Below are positions 26,041-33,570 of a DNA stretch of 64,000 bases, in pieces. The stretch is from Streptomyces mashuensis. GTDB lineage: Bacteria > Actinomycetota > Actinomycetes > Streptomycetales > Streptomycetaceae. The DNA lies in assembly GCF_014654785.1 (NCBI RefSeq), contig NZ_BNBD01000011.1, forward strand, positions 1 to 64,000, given 5' to 3'. Every line of letters begins with the position of its first letter. Positions within the stretch are counted from its first letter, which is position 1. The position numbers and the translations under genes were made by a program. The notes under the pieces were generated by a model. It was not told where the DNA came from. It saw nothing but the letters and a program-made list of their open reading frames with translations, and made no database searches.

Positions 26041-26643
26041 GTGGAATCAGCGAGGTTGTTGCCGAAGGCGGTAAGCAGCCGATTGAAGACCGGCAGCGAC
26101 CAGGAGATCGTGCAGAGCTACCCGTACCGGTCCGCCTGCCCCTCCACGGTGTGGGCCGAGCTGGCCTCGGGGGCGCGCGAGGAGATGTTCTTCAGCGGGT
26201 ACACGTCCTACTTCCTGTGGACGCAGATCCCTGCTTTCGCCGACCTGCTGCGCCACAAGGCGGCGGCAGGCTGCCGCGTCCGCTTCCTGCTCGGCGACCC
26301 CGAAGGGCCCGCCACCCGTCGGCGGGAGGAGATCGAGAACGTGGCGCTCACCGTCTCCACCCGCATCAGGACCACGCTGGAGCACCTCGCCGCCCTCGCC
26401 GGCACGAACGGCATCGACGCCCGCTTCTCCGCGGACGCCGACGCCGCCAACCACATCTCACTCTCCGTCTTCCGCTTCGACGACCAGGCACTGGTCACCC
26501 CGCACCTGGCCTCCGCCGTCGGCCACGACTCCCCGCTCCTCCACCTGCGGCGCCGCGACGAGCACGGCTTGTTCAGCCGCTTCGTGGAACACGCGGAGGA
26601 ACTATGGACCCGCGGCACGAACATCGCGACGAGCTCACCATGA
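26041..26643 (+). pseudogene. C-terminal part of an XRE-family regulator, HTH missing
   Basis: About 200 codons are open from GTG 26041. From SACPSTVWAELASGAREEMFFSG to the end the sequence matches the C-terminal domain found after an XRE-type HTH in many Streptomyces regulators: FLWTQIPAFADLLRHKAAAG, VRFLLGDPEGPATRRREEIENVALTV, NHISLSVFRFDDQALVTPHLA, and HDSPLLHLRRRDEHGLFSRFVEHAEELW. The N-terminal HTH normally present is absent. The first 30 residues (VESARLLPKAVSSRLKTGSD) do not resemble one. I read it as a 5'-truncated gene joined to the repeat region. A short protein could still be made, since there are no internal stops. Confidence 0.65.
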
Positions 26644-26663
26644 AATGAGCCAGGCCCGGCCCG

Positions 26664-26900
26664 TCACCCCGGGTGCGCGTACCGCAGGTGAAACCCCATC
26701 GCCTCGGCCATCCGCACGGCCTCCACCTGATCCCCGCGCTCCAACGCCCCGTACCGCCGCTGCTTGATCTCCCAGCACCCGGCACAACGCAACCCACCCG
26801 GCGGCACCGGCACGAGCTCGGGGTGCCCACGCCCCCGCCGACTGCGCGCGTTCGCCTCCGCGACCCGACTCCGCAGCTCCTCCCGCTCCGCCCCGCTCAC
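26664..26900 (-). CDS. 78-aa hypothetical protein with a CxxC motif
   Basis: A small, charged, soluble protein: an N-terminal helix (AEREELRSRVAEANARSRRG), a GGLRCAGCWEIKQRRYG segment with a Cys-x-x-Cys pair, and a C-terminal helix EAVRMAEAMGFHLRYAHPG. With only two Cys, a zinc site would need His or a dimer. Its GTG start (26900) overlaps the TGA of the upstream 58-aa gene (GTGA, 26897-26900), so translation is coupled. Not recognised; it may be a regulator accessory or a toxin-antitoxin-like partner. Confidence 0.65.
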   Translation of the reverse strand: MSGAEREELRSRVAEANARSRRGRGHPELVPVPPGGLRCAGCWEIKQRRYGALERGDQVEAVRMAEAMGFHLRYAHPG

Positions 26901-27073
26901 CGAACCGACTCCATCCGCGGCATGAGGTCGACCCCGTGCGCGCCGATGCGGGCGGTGTACGTGTACGACGCGGTCTGCGCCGGTACCACGACCGGGGGCT
27001 CGGCCGCGCGGGCGGGACGGCGATCGGCGACAGTTCTCACCCAGTCGAGGAGACGAACGATAAAGTTGGCCAT
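26897..27073 (-). CDS. 58-aa hypothetical small protein
   Basis: This short gene begins at ATG 27073 with MANFIVRLLDWVRTVADRR and ends ARIGAHGVDLMPRMESVR. An AGGAAG ribosome site lies eight bases upstream. The amphipathic N-terminal helix could associate with a membrane; the middle is Pro/Val-rich (AAEPPVVVPAQTASYTY). It overlaps the next gene by four bases (GTGA). Conservation cannot be checked here. The coupling and ribosome site are the evidence that it is real. Confidence 0.6.
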   Translation of the reverse strand: MANFIVRLLDWVRTVADRRPARAAEPPVVVPAQTASYTYTARIGAHGVDLMPRMESVR

Positions 27074-27109
27074 GTCGACCTGCTTCCTACAACGTTGAGG
27101 TTGACCACA

Positions 27110-27144
27110 CCCCGGGGCCGTGGCAGCGGCCGCCGGGGCCTTTT
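27110..27144 (+). terminator. Hairpin with T-run upstream of the 58-aa gene
   Basis: CCCCGG pairs with CCGGGG around an inner GGCC/GGCC pairing, followed by CCTTTTG on the plus strand. No plus-strand gene ends just before it except the truncated regulator (26643). On the minus strand the same hairpin would sit in the leader of the 58-aa gene, so it could be an attenuator or a boundary element. Confidence 0.45.
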
Positions 27145-27342
27145 GTGTTCACGGGCACCGCAAGCACCCGCCGCCGGGGGCGCAATTCCGCCACCGGCCA
27201 CGGTTACGAGCATGCACATCCAGACCGTCACACTCAACGGAAACCGCGAAAGTCCATATGCACGTGTGACTCCGGCGGCCTGCCGCCCAGCGGTGCGGGA
27301 CACTCGGGAGCTCAAACCCGCCACCGTGCAGGAAGGGAAGAC

Positions 27343-28200
27343 GTGACCGCCCTGCCCACCGTCCGCCGACGCATGCTCGGCGCCGAACTGCGCAGCCTGC
27401 GCGAGGAACTCGGCCTCACGGTCAATGAGATGGCTGCACGGCTCAACTGGCCGCAATCCAAGGTGAGCCGCGTGGAAACCGGCCGATCAGGCATCCGCCG
27501 GCAGGAGGTGGAAGCAACGCTCGACGCCTACGGCGTCTCCGACATGGACAAGCGCCAGCACCTCGCCGACCTGGCCAGGGACAGCCGCCAACGCATGTGG
27601 TGGACGCCCTACTCCGACGTGATCACCGCACGCTACGCGGAATACATCGCCTTCGAGGCCGAAGCGTGCACGATGCTCACGTTCCAGTCGGTCCTCGTTC
27701 CCGGTCTGCTCCAGACAGCGGCGTACACCCACGCCATCACCAAGGCGCTACAGCCGGAAGCCGGGCCCGAGGAGCTCGACGCGCTCGTCAACGTCCGGCT
27801 GGCCCGCCAGAACGCGACCCTTCGCCGCTCCGAGCCGCTGGCCCTATGGGCCATCATCGACGAAGCGGCGCTGCGCCGCCTCATCGGCGGCCGGGATGTC
27901 ATGACGGAGCAGCTCCGTCACCTTCAGCAAGCCTCGGAGCTCAGCCATATCACTCTGCAGGTGTTGCCAAACTCTGCGGGAGCGCACGCGGGCCTTCTGG
28001 GCCCGTTCGTCATCCTGCGGTTTCCTACCGAGGGCAGTCTCGACGTAGTGCACACGGAATCGCAGGTCAGTAATATCCACCTCGTACGGGACAGCGAACT
28101 GACTGCCTACGGCCGGACTTTCGACAGGTTGCGCAGCCAGGCCCTGGCGCCGACAGCATCTCGCGATCTGATCGCGGCCATCATGAGGGACCTCGAATGA
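27343..28200 (+). CDS. XRE family regulator with DUF5753 domain
   Basis: A 285-residue DNA-binding protein. The HTH lies at residues about 10-65: GAELRSLREELGLTVNEMAARLNWPQSKVSRVETGRSGI. The rest is the DUF5753 domain typical of Streptomyces: MWWTPYSDVITARYAEYIAFEAEA, FQSVLVPGLLQTAAY, LALWAIIDEAALRRLIGG and ITLQVLPNSAGAHAGLLGPF. Proteins of this type work with DUF397 partners encoded next to them, sometimes in developmental control (as with WhiJ/BldB-like sets). The start is GTG 27343 after GGAAGGGAAG. The stop overlaps the DUF397 start (ATGA, 28197-28200). Confidence 0.92.
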   Translation: MTALPTVRRRMLGAELRSLREELGLTVNEMAARLNWPQSKVSRVETGRSGIRRQEVEATLDAYGVSDMDKRQHLADLARDSRQRMWWTPYSDVITARYAEYIAFEAEACTMLTFQSVLVPGLLQTAAYTHAITKALQPEAGPEELDALVNVRLARQNATLRRSEPLALWAIIDEAALRRLIGGRDVMTEQLRHLQQASELSHITLQVLPNSAGAHAGLLGPFVILRFPTEGSLDVVHTESQVSNIHLVRDSELTAYGRTFDRLRSQALAPTASRDLIAAIMRDLE

Positions 28201-28463
28201 ACCACCCCGATCGTCCCCGCCCGGAGTTACAGCACCTCACGTGGCGCAGAAGCACTCACAGCGGTAACCAGGGAAACTGCGTGGAAGTCGCCTACGGCGC
28301 AGACGACCAAGTCCCCATACGCGACAGCAAACACCTCGGCGAGCCGGCCATCCTGGTCCCCCGGTCCGCCTGGGCCGCATTCGTAACGAGCGTCAAAGCC
28401 ACGCCGCACGGCTCGCCGCCTCTGCCCTGCGAATCCACCGACGCCGCGACTTGCGCAGACTGA
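28197..28463 (+). CDS. DUF397 domain protein with a TTA codon
   Basis: An 88-residue DUF397 protein: LTWRRSTHSGNQGNCVEVAYG, VPIRDSKHLGEPAILVPRSAWAAFV. Such proteins are small partners, likely antagonists, of XRE-DUF5753 regulators. It is coupled to the upstream regulator. Codon 11 is TTA (28227-28229), rare in Streptomyces and read only by the developmentally regulated leucyl-tRNA bldA. Its translation may thus depend on bldA while its partner's does not. The 20-residue C-terminal tail (ATPHGSPPLPCESTD) is longer than usual. Confidence 0.9.
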   Translation: MNHPDRPRPELQHLTWRRSTHSGNQGNCVEVAYGADDQVPIRDSKHLGEPAILVPRSAWAAFVTSVKATPHGSPPLPCESTDAATCAD

Positions 28464-28509
28464 AGCACAGCTCCGAAACGTTACTTCCGGTACTGCGAAG
28501 GAGTTCCGC

Positions 28510-28722
28510 GTGAAGTACGCAGACGAGACCAGCCCGCTCCGCCACAGCGCCCGATGGCGCAAGAGCAGCTACAGCGGCCTCCAGTCCAATTGTGTGGAAG
28601 TTGCTCACACCGCCAGCGACTCCGTTCCCATACGCGACAGCAAACACCCCGGCGGCCCCATCATCCTCGTCCCCCGCCCCGCCTGGGCCGTCTTCCTGGC
28701 CCACGTCAGGGCCGGCAGCTGA
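28510..28722 (+). CDS. DUF397 domain protein
   Basis: A 70-residue DUF397 protein: ARWRKSSYSGLQSNCVEVAHT and VPIRDSKHPGGPIILVPRPAWAVFLAHV. It is about half identical to the preceding DUF397 protein, so the pair arose by duplication. The start is GTG 28510 with AAGGAG eight bases upstream, 46 bp after the first copy. It probably shares the operon and the same XRE partner; it has no TTA codon. Confidence 0.9.
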   Translation: MKYADETSPLRHSARWRKSSYSGLQSNCVEVAHTASDSVPIRDSKHPGGPIILVPRPAWAVFLAHVRAGS

Positions 28723-29048
28723 CCCACCCGCCCCACGCCCGGGCACCACGTACGGGCCCGCACCTGCAACCGCGCAGACCCTGCGCGTCGCCCCCGCGTG
28801 CCTCCGTCACCGCCGGTCCGTCCCACCCAACCGGCGCCACTCGTCCGCAGCCGCGCTCTGCCTGCGCCGGCACCTCTTCCACGAGCACCGGCTCCACGCC
28901 AACGCACGGATCGGCCGTCGGCCGTTGCCCCGGCCCCGGACCGCCGCACAGCGTCCGGTGCCGAGTGGTCGGTCTCATCGCCGGGGGACGCCGAGGCACC
29001 CATGAAATCCGTTGGGCACCTGTTCGAACCGGATCTAGCATCGCGCGC
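28723..29048. promoter_or_regulatory. Intergenic region with the S41 peptidase promoter
   Basis: This 326-bp gap holds no gene I can support. At its right end TTGGGC (29012-29017) and TAGCAT (29036-29041) are spaced 18 bp and end seven bases before the GTG start of the peptidase. That suggests a promoter making a leaderless mRNA. The rest (28723-29000) is C-rich with no recognised structure. Confidence 0.5.
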
Positions 29049-29939
29049 GTGACGACTCACCACGAGATACTCGAAGCCGCGCTGGCCCGGATCACCGCCG
29101 GTTACGTGTTCCCCGAGAAGACGGCTGCCATCGACGCGGCGATCCGGCGTCGGCTGGACGAAGGCGCATATCAGGATCTGGACTTGCGGGAGCTGTGCGA
29201 CCGGGTCACGGACGACCTCCAGCGTGTCTGTCCCGACAAGCATTTGCGGTTGTTGTGGGTCGAGGAGCCGCAGTCGATGGACCAGGAGCCGGAGGACGTC
29301 GCTCGGGCCCGTTTCGAGCAGTACGCGCGGCAGAGCAACTACGGCATCCGGCGGGTCGAGCAGCTCGACGACAACATCGGCTACCTCGACCTGCGCATGA
29401 TCCCACCCGCCGGTCCAGGCGGTCCCGCGATCGCTGCCGCCATGCAACTGCTCGCTCCCACCGACGCATTGGTCATCGATCTGCGGCAGTGCCGCGGTGG
29501 CTCGCCGGAAGGCGTGCAGTTGTGGTGCAGCTACTTCTTCGCCGACGACAGGGTGCACCTGAACGACATCTACGAGCGGGCCACCGACTCGACCCGCCAG
29601 TACTGGACCCTCGGGCACCTCCCCGCGCCGCGCTACCTGGACCGTCCGGTCACCGTGCTGACCAGCGACGTCACCTTCTCCGGCGGAGAGGAGCTGGCGT
29701 ACAACCTCAAGGCGCTGGAGCGCGCCACGCTGATCGGCGGGACCACCCGCGGTGGCGCCCACCCCACGGACCGTATCGCGGTCGCCCCGCACGTCACCGT
29801 GACCGTTCCCGCCGCCCGCTCGATCAACCCGGTGACCGGCACCAACTGGGAAGGCGTCGGTGTCGAGCCCGACGTGGCCGTCGCGGCCGGGGACGCGCTG
29901 GACGTGGCGTTGGAGCACCTGCGCGCCCGGATCGGCTGA
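29049..29939 (+). CDS. S41 family (tail-specific/IRBP-like) peptidase
   Basis: A 296-residue serine peptidase relative. The N-terminal helical part (HHEILEAALARITAGYVFPEKTAAID) is the S41 N-terminal domain. The core shows NIGYLDLRMIPP, DALVIDLRQCRGGSPEGVQL, the nucleophile region LTSDVTFSGGEELAYNLKAL with the candidate catalytic Ser, and IGGTTRGGAHP. There is no signal peptide, so it is cytoplasmic. No PDZ domain is visible. The family cleaves C-terminal regions of proteins or peptides; the target is unknown. GTG 29049 is the start, probably leaderless. Confidence 0.85.
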   Translation: MTTHHEILEAALARITAGYVFPEKTAAIDAAIRRRLDEGAYQDLDLRELCDRVTDDLQRVCPDKHLRLLWVEEPQSMDQEPEDVARARFEQYARQSNYGIRRVEQLDDNIGYLDLRMIPPAGPGGPAIAAAMQLLAPTDALVIDLRQCRGGSPEGVQLWCSYFFADDRVHLNDIYERATDSTRQYWTLGHLPAPRYLDRPVTVLTSDVTFSGGEELAYNLKALERATLIGGTTRGGAHPTDRIAVAPHVTVTVPAARSINPVTGTNWEGVGVEPDVAVAAGDALDVALEHLRARIG

Positions 29940-29966
29940 GCAGCGGGCGGGGGGCGGTCGAGACCG

Positions 29967-30040
29967 GCGCACCCTCGCATCGGGTCACCTGCGCCCCGGC
30001 GCACCCGCGCACCCTCACATCGGATCACCACCGCCCCGGC
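29967..30040. repeat. Two 34-bp direct repeats, 40-bp period
   Basis: Copies at 29967-30000 and 30007-30040 agree at 30 of 34 bases and are separated by 6 bp. They lie between the S41 peptidase and the SnoaL-like gene, just upstream of the latter's probable promoter. No dyad is evident inside the unit. Confidence 0.7.
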
Positions 30041-30096
30041 GATACGCTCCCGTGGCCGGAAACAGCCGGCCAGATGCAGACGGGGGTGTGACCACC

Positions 30097-30522
30097 ATGG
30101 TGGAGCGCAACAAGCAGGTAGTCCAGGGGTTCTTCGACGCCGTCAGTGAGCGCCGGCTCGGCGACCTGCCGCAGTTCATGGCGGCGGACGTCGTCGACCA
30201 CAACAAGATCATTCATGGTGAGGCCGACGAGCCCGGTGCCGCGTTCGAGGGGCTGCGGCAGCAGCTCGCCGCGTTCGATCCGCTGATCGTGCGTGTCGAG
30301 GAGCTGATCGGCGAGGGCGACCGCGTCGTCGCGCGCGTCACCCAGCGCGGTGTGCACGGCGGGACCCACCCGCGGATGCCCGAACCCACCGGGCGGAGCT
30401 TCGAGAACGAGGCCATCTGGATCTTCACGCTCGCCGACGGCCTCATCTCCGAGATACGGGCCGTCAGCGACCGCCTCGGACTCTTCCTCCAGCTCGGCTG
30501 GGAGTGGCCGACCGCCGACTGA
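30097..30522 (+). CDS. SnoaL-like ester cyclase/NTF2-fold protein
   Basis: A 141-residue protein of the SnoaL/ester-cyclase superfamily: VERNKQVVQGFFDAVSERRLGDL, then VVDHNKI, the GVHGGTHPRMPEPTGRSFE strand and GLISEIRAVSDRLGLFLQLGW. SnoaL-type folds include polyketide cyclases, but most members are uncharacterised. ATG 30097 is chosen; GTG 30088 in frame is too close to the GGGGG ribosome site. It has a paralogue at 30841-31266 on the other strand with the same length and layout. Confidence 0.8.
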   Translation: MVERNKQVVQGFFDAVSERRLGDLPQFMAADVVDHNKIIHGEADEPGAAFEGLRQQLAAFDPLIVRVEELIGEGDRVVARVTQRGVHGGTHPRMPEPTGRSFENEAIWIFTLADGLISEIRAVSDRLGLFLQLGWEWPTAD

Positions 30523-30537
30523 CATGCCCGGCAGCGC

Positions 30538-30828
30538 TCAGAGGCCGCGGACGGCCTCGGAGAAGTCGGTGTCGTAGCAGGACCAGCAGATCACGGAGCC
30601 GTCGTCCTCGAAGTGCCCCATGTACCACTCCCCCTCGTGCCGCACGAGGCACAAGCCGTGGAACGCAAGGATCACATCGGGCCTGAGCAGCACGTAATCG
30701 TCCCCGCCCGGCTCGTCGGCCACGACAAGCCGGGCGCCGACCGGCACCGGCACCGGCACCGCACTGCCGTCTCCCGACACCTCGCGCACGCGCTCGATCG
30801 TCCAGCCGTCGGGGAGCAGTTCTTCCAT
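30538..30828 (-). CDS. Hypothetical protein, 96 aa
   Basis: A small soluble protein: MEELLPDGWTIERVREVSGDG, then VGARLVVADEPGGDDYVLLRPDVILAFHGL, EGEWYMGHFEDDGSVICWSCYDTDFSEAVRGL. The strand pattern suggests a compact beta-rich domain. Two Cys near the end (CWSC) might bind metal with help from His. Not recognised. It sits 12 bp downstream of the SnoaL-like gene at 30841 on the same strand, so cotranscription is possible. Confidence 0.65.
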   Translation of the reverse strand: MEELLPDGWTIERVREVSGDGSAVPVPVPVGARLVVADEPGGDDYVLLRPDVILAFHGLCLVRHEGEWYMGHFEDDGSVICWSCYDTDFSEAVRGL

Positions 30829-30840
30829 GCCCCGATGATC

Positions 30841-31266
30841 TCAACCCACCGGCGGCACCACCCCCAGCTGTTGCAGGAACGACAGCAGGTCCTTGTCCGA
30901 CCACTTCTCCGCCAGCCGGCCGTCCTCGATCCGGTGGATGACCGTCGCCGTCATCTCCAGCCGGTGGCCCGTCGCCGGGATGCCCGGCAGGTCGCCCTCG
31001 TGCGTGCCCTGGCACGTCAGGCGGGTGACGACCTTGTCGCCCTCCGCCACCTGGTCCTCGATCCGGTGCGTGCCCGGGGTCGCCTCCCAGAACAGGCGGA
31101 ACGCCTGCTTCAGGCCCGCCCGGCCCGTGCCGAGGCCGGGGAACGGTGGCGGGGAGTGGTCGACGTAGTCCTCCGCGACCAGCTCGTCCAGGGCGTCGGC
31201 GTTGCCGCGGTCGATCTCCTCGTAGAAGCGGCGGACCAGCCGCTTGTTGTCCTCGGTGGTAGACAC
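30841..31266 (-). CDS. SnoaL-like ester cyclase
   Basis: A 141-residue NTF2-fold protein: NKRLVRRFYEEIDRGNADALDELVAEDYVDHSPPPFPG, GRAGLKQAFRLFWEATPG, and VTRLTCQGTHEGDLPGIPATG followed by a C-terminal DGRLAEKWSDKDLLSFLQQLG. This is the canonical ester-cyclase pattern (polyketide cyclase SnoaL family). The substrate is unknown. GTG 31266 is the start. Paralogous to the 30097-30522 protein but more typical of the family. Confidence 0.85.
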   Translation of the reverse strand: MSTTEDNKRLVRRFYEEIDRGNADALDELVAEDYVDHSPPPFPGLGTGRAGLKQAFRLFWEATPGTHRIEDQVAEGDKVVTRLTCQGTHEGDLPGIPATGHRLEMTATVIHRIEDGRLAEKWSDKDLLSFLQQLGVVPPVG

Positions 31267-31353
31267 GCCCGCAGTATCCGCGCCCTGCGCCGCCGTCCCG
31301 CGCCGACCGCGCCGCCCCTCCGCCGCACGCCACCCGGTCGGCCCGCCGCCGCG

Positions 31354-32295
31354 TCAAGCAGTCGGGCTGCTGCGCCTGACCAGCAGCCCAGCCCGTACGA
31401 GCAGTTCCCGTACGGCCGCCACCCCGGCTTCCGGCAGGGGCCGGGGGGAGGCCGCCGTCGCCGGGCAGGTGATCACGCCCAGCAGGTGCAGCGCCGCCTT
31501 GTACGCGGCCGGAGCGGAGGGGGCGGCGGGGGCGGCGGGTGCCATCGCCAGGGCCTGGAGCGCGGCCAGGCGGTCCTGTTCGGCCGCGGCCTCCGCCCAC
31601 CGCGCGGCGCGGGCGTGCACGCAGAGGCGTACGTAACCGGCCGGGTCGACGTTGGACAGGCCCGGTACGACCCCGTCGGCGCCCGCCAGCAGCGCACCGT
31701 CCACCGAGAGCTCCGAACCGGTCAGCACCGACAGCCCCTCGCCGTCCGCGGCACGGTCCTTGAGCGCGACGAGCAGGCGGCGCAGCCCGTCGAGGTCGCC
31801 GCTGCTGTCCTTCAGGCCCGCGATCGTGCCGTCGGCCGCCAGTTCCAGCACCGTCTCCGGCGCCAGCTTGACGTGGACGGCGGCGGGGATGTCGTACGCG
31901 ACCAGCGGCAGCCCCCCGCCGTCCCGCACCCGCCGGAAGTGCCCGGCGATCTCCGCCGGCCCGGCGCTCGCGTAGAACGGCGCCGTGACGACGAGCGCGT
32001 CCGCGCCCAGTCCCGCCGCCGCCCGCGCGTGCTCCAGGACCCGCGCGGTGGTCATGTCGATGGCCCCGGCCAGCACCGGCACCCGACCCGCCACCGCCTC
32101 CACGGCCGTACGGACGACCGTCCGCCGCTGGGCGTCGGTGAGGTACGCCGCCTCGCCGCACGTACCGAGCACGAACACCGCGCTCGCCCCGCCGGCCAGC
32201 ACATGCTCGACCAGGGCGGCGAGGGAACGCGTGTCGACCTCGCCGTCCTCGGTGAAGGGGGTGCACACGGGCGGGATGACACCGGACAGCCGCAT
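31354..32295 (-). CDS. Dihydrodipicolinate synthase/N-acetylneuraminate lyase family aldolase
   Basis: A 313-residue class I aldolase of the DapA family. The substrate loop is LGTCGEAAYLT (usually GTTGE; here the second Thr is Cys), the Tyr motif is PLVAYDIPAAV, and the Schiff-base Lys lies in TIAGLKDSSGDLDGL near residue 160. Members cleave or form 2-keto acids using pyruvate; the altered loop makes it unlikely to be the lysine-pathway DapA. It is alone on its strand and divergent from the HAD gene. No sugar-catabolism partner is adjacent, so the substrate cannot be named. Confidence 0.85.
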   Translation of the reverse strand: MRLSGVIPPVCTPFTEDGEVDTRSLAALVEHVLAGGASAVFVLGTCGEAAYLTDAQRRTVVRTAVEAVAGRVPVLAGAIDMTTARVLEHARAAAGLGADALVVTAPFYASAGPAEIAGHFRRVRDGGGLPLVAYDIPAAVHVKLAPETVLELAADGTIAGLKDSSGDLDGLRRLLVALKDRAADGEGLSVLTGSELSVDGALLAGADGVVPGLSNVDPAGYVRLCVHARAARWAEAAAEQDRLAALQALAMAPAAPAAPSAPAAYKAALHLLGVITCPATAASPRPLPEAGVAAVRELLVRAGLLVRRSSPTA

Positions 32296-32362
32296 GGGGT
32301 GCCCCTACCCCCGGTGCGGCCCCCGTACCCCCACCGTCCACCGGCGCGCGATGATCTGCCGC

Positions 32363-33169
32363 ATGGATTCGACATCGCCCTTACCACCGCCGGACGTCGA
32401 CGCCGTCGTCTTCGACGTCTTCGGCACGCTCACCGACTGGCGGACCGGCGTCGCCGAGGCCCTGGCCCGGGTGGGCGGCCGGGCGGGGGCGGCCGCCGAC
32501 TGGCCCGCCGTCGCCGACGCCTGGCGCCGCCGCTACCGCCCGTACCTGGACCGGGTCGTGAACGGCGAACTGCCCTGGCAGCCCCTCGACGTGCTGCACC
32601 GGCGCATGCTGGACGACGTCCTGCCCGCGTACGGGCTCGACGGCCTCGACGGGCTCGACGACCTCGGCGCGCTCGGCGACAGCGACCGCGCCGAGCTCGT
32701 ACGGGCCTGGCACCGGTTGCCGGCCTGGCCCGACGCCCCCGCCGGCCTGGAACTCCTCCACCGCAGCCCCCTGTTGACCGCCACCCTCTCCAACGGCGGC
32801 ACGGGCCTGCTCACCCGCCTCGCCAAGCACGCCGGGCTCCGCTTCGACTGCATCCTGTCCGCCGAGACGGTCACGTCGTACAAGCCGGACCCGCGCGTCT
32901 ACCGCATGGCGGCCCGGCTCCTGGAGGTCGAGCCGCACCGGCTCCTCATGGTGGCCTGCCACCCCGACGACCTCCGCGCCGCAGCCGCGGCCGGCCTCCG
33001 CACGGCGTACATACCGCGGCCGCTGGAGTGGGGCCCCGACGCGGCACCGGTCGAGCCGCCCGCCTGGGCGGACCTCGTCGCGGACGACGTCCCGGCGCTG
33101 GCCCGCGCACTCAGCTCTCCCCTCCCTGCCCTCTCTCCCCCACCACCGCGAACGCCTCGATCTCCATGA
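32363..33169 (+). CDS. HAD family hydrolase (haloacid dehalogenase type II)
   Basis: A 268-residue HAD protein. The nucleophile Asp is in VVFDVFGTLTDW near residue 17. Motif II is LSNGG, the Lys region is VTSYKPDPRVYRMAARLL, and the last motif is VACHPDDLRAAAAAGL with the RPLEWGP tail. This layout is that of (S)-2-haloacid dehalogenases type II, though many such proteins are phosphatases. ATG 32363 was chosen; 32351 also fits. Its last 59 bases overlap the 3' end of the RidA gene on the opposite strand. Confidence 0.87.
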   Translation: MDSTSPLPPPDVDAVVFDVFGTLTDWRTGVAEALARVGGRAGAAADWPAVADAWRRRYRPYLDRVVNGELPWQPLDVLHRRMLDDVLPAYGLDGLDGLDDLGALGDSDRAELVRAWHRLPAWPDAPAGLELLHRSPLLTATLSNGGTGLLTRLAKHAGLRFDCILSAETVTSYKPDPRVYRMAARLLEVEPHRLLMVACHPDDLRAAAAAGLRTAYIPRPLEWGPDAAPVEPPAWADLVADDVPALARALSSPLPALSPPPPRTPRSP

Positions 33170-33536
33170 GCAGTTCGGGGCGGACGAGCGCCGCGACCTG
33201 GAACGCGCTGCTCGCCGGCAGCCGGTCCGGGGCGATGTACGCGTCGCGCACCGCGCGGACCTCGGCCAAGTGGGCGAGGTCCGTCAGGAAGTAGGTCAGC
33301 TTCACGACGTCGTCGAACGTCGCACCCGCGGCGGCCAGGCAGCGGCGCAGGTTCTCGAACACCTGCCGCGCCTGCGCCGCGGGGTCGCCCTCGCCCACCA
33401 CCTCGCCCTTCTCGTCGAGGGCGATCTGCCCGGACACGGCCACGAAGCGGCCCGTCCCCATGACCACGTGCGTGTAACCGGTGGCCGGAGCCACGCCTTC
33501 CGGCGCGGGGATGTACGTGAGACGTGATGCGTTCAT
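33111..33536 (-). CDS. RidA family protein (enamine/imine deaminase)
   Basis: A YjgF/RidA-family protein, about 141 residues from ATG 33536. It contains VMGTGRFVAVSGQIALDEKGEVVGEGDPAAQARQVFENL, TYFLTDLAHLAEVRAVRDAYI and PASSAFQVAALVRPELLMEIEAFAV. The Arg that binds carboxylate in true RidA is in the LVRPELLMEIE segment. It hydrolyses reactive 2-aminoacrylate-type imines made by PLP enzymes, in the cytoplasm as a trimer. The start at 33545 is three codons longer. The convergent overlap with the HAD gene ends its last codons. Confidence 0.88.
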   Translation of the reverse strand: MNASRLTYIPAPEGVAPATGYTHVVMGTGRFVAVSGQIALDEKGEVVGEGDPAAQARQVFENLRRCLAAAGATFDDVVKLTYFLTDLAHLAEVRAVRDAYIAPDRLPASSAFQVAALVRPELLMEIEAFAVVGERGQGGES

Positions 33537-33570
33537 GCCCTGCATGATGCATCGTGCCCGGTCCTCCCGC

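Noticed and set aside
27110..27144. Riboswitch upstream of the XRE regulator
   Set aside because: Only a simple hairpin with T-run was seen; none of the conserved cores of known riboswitches was recognised.
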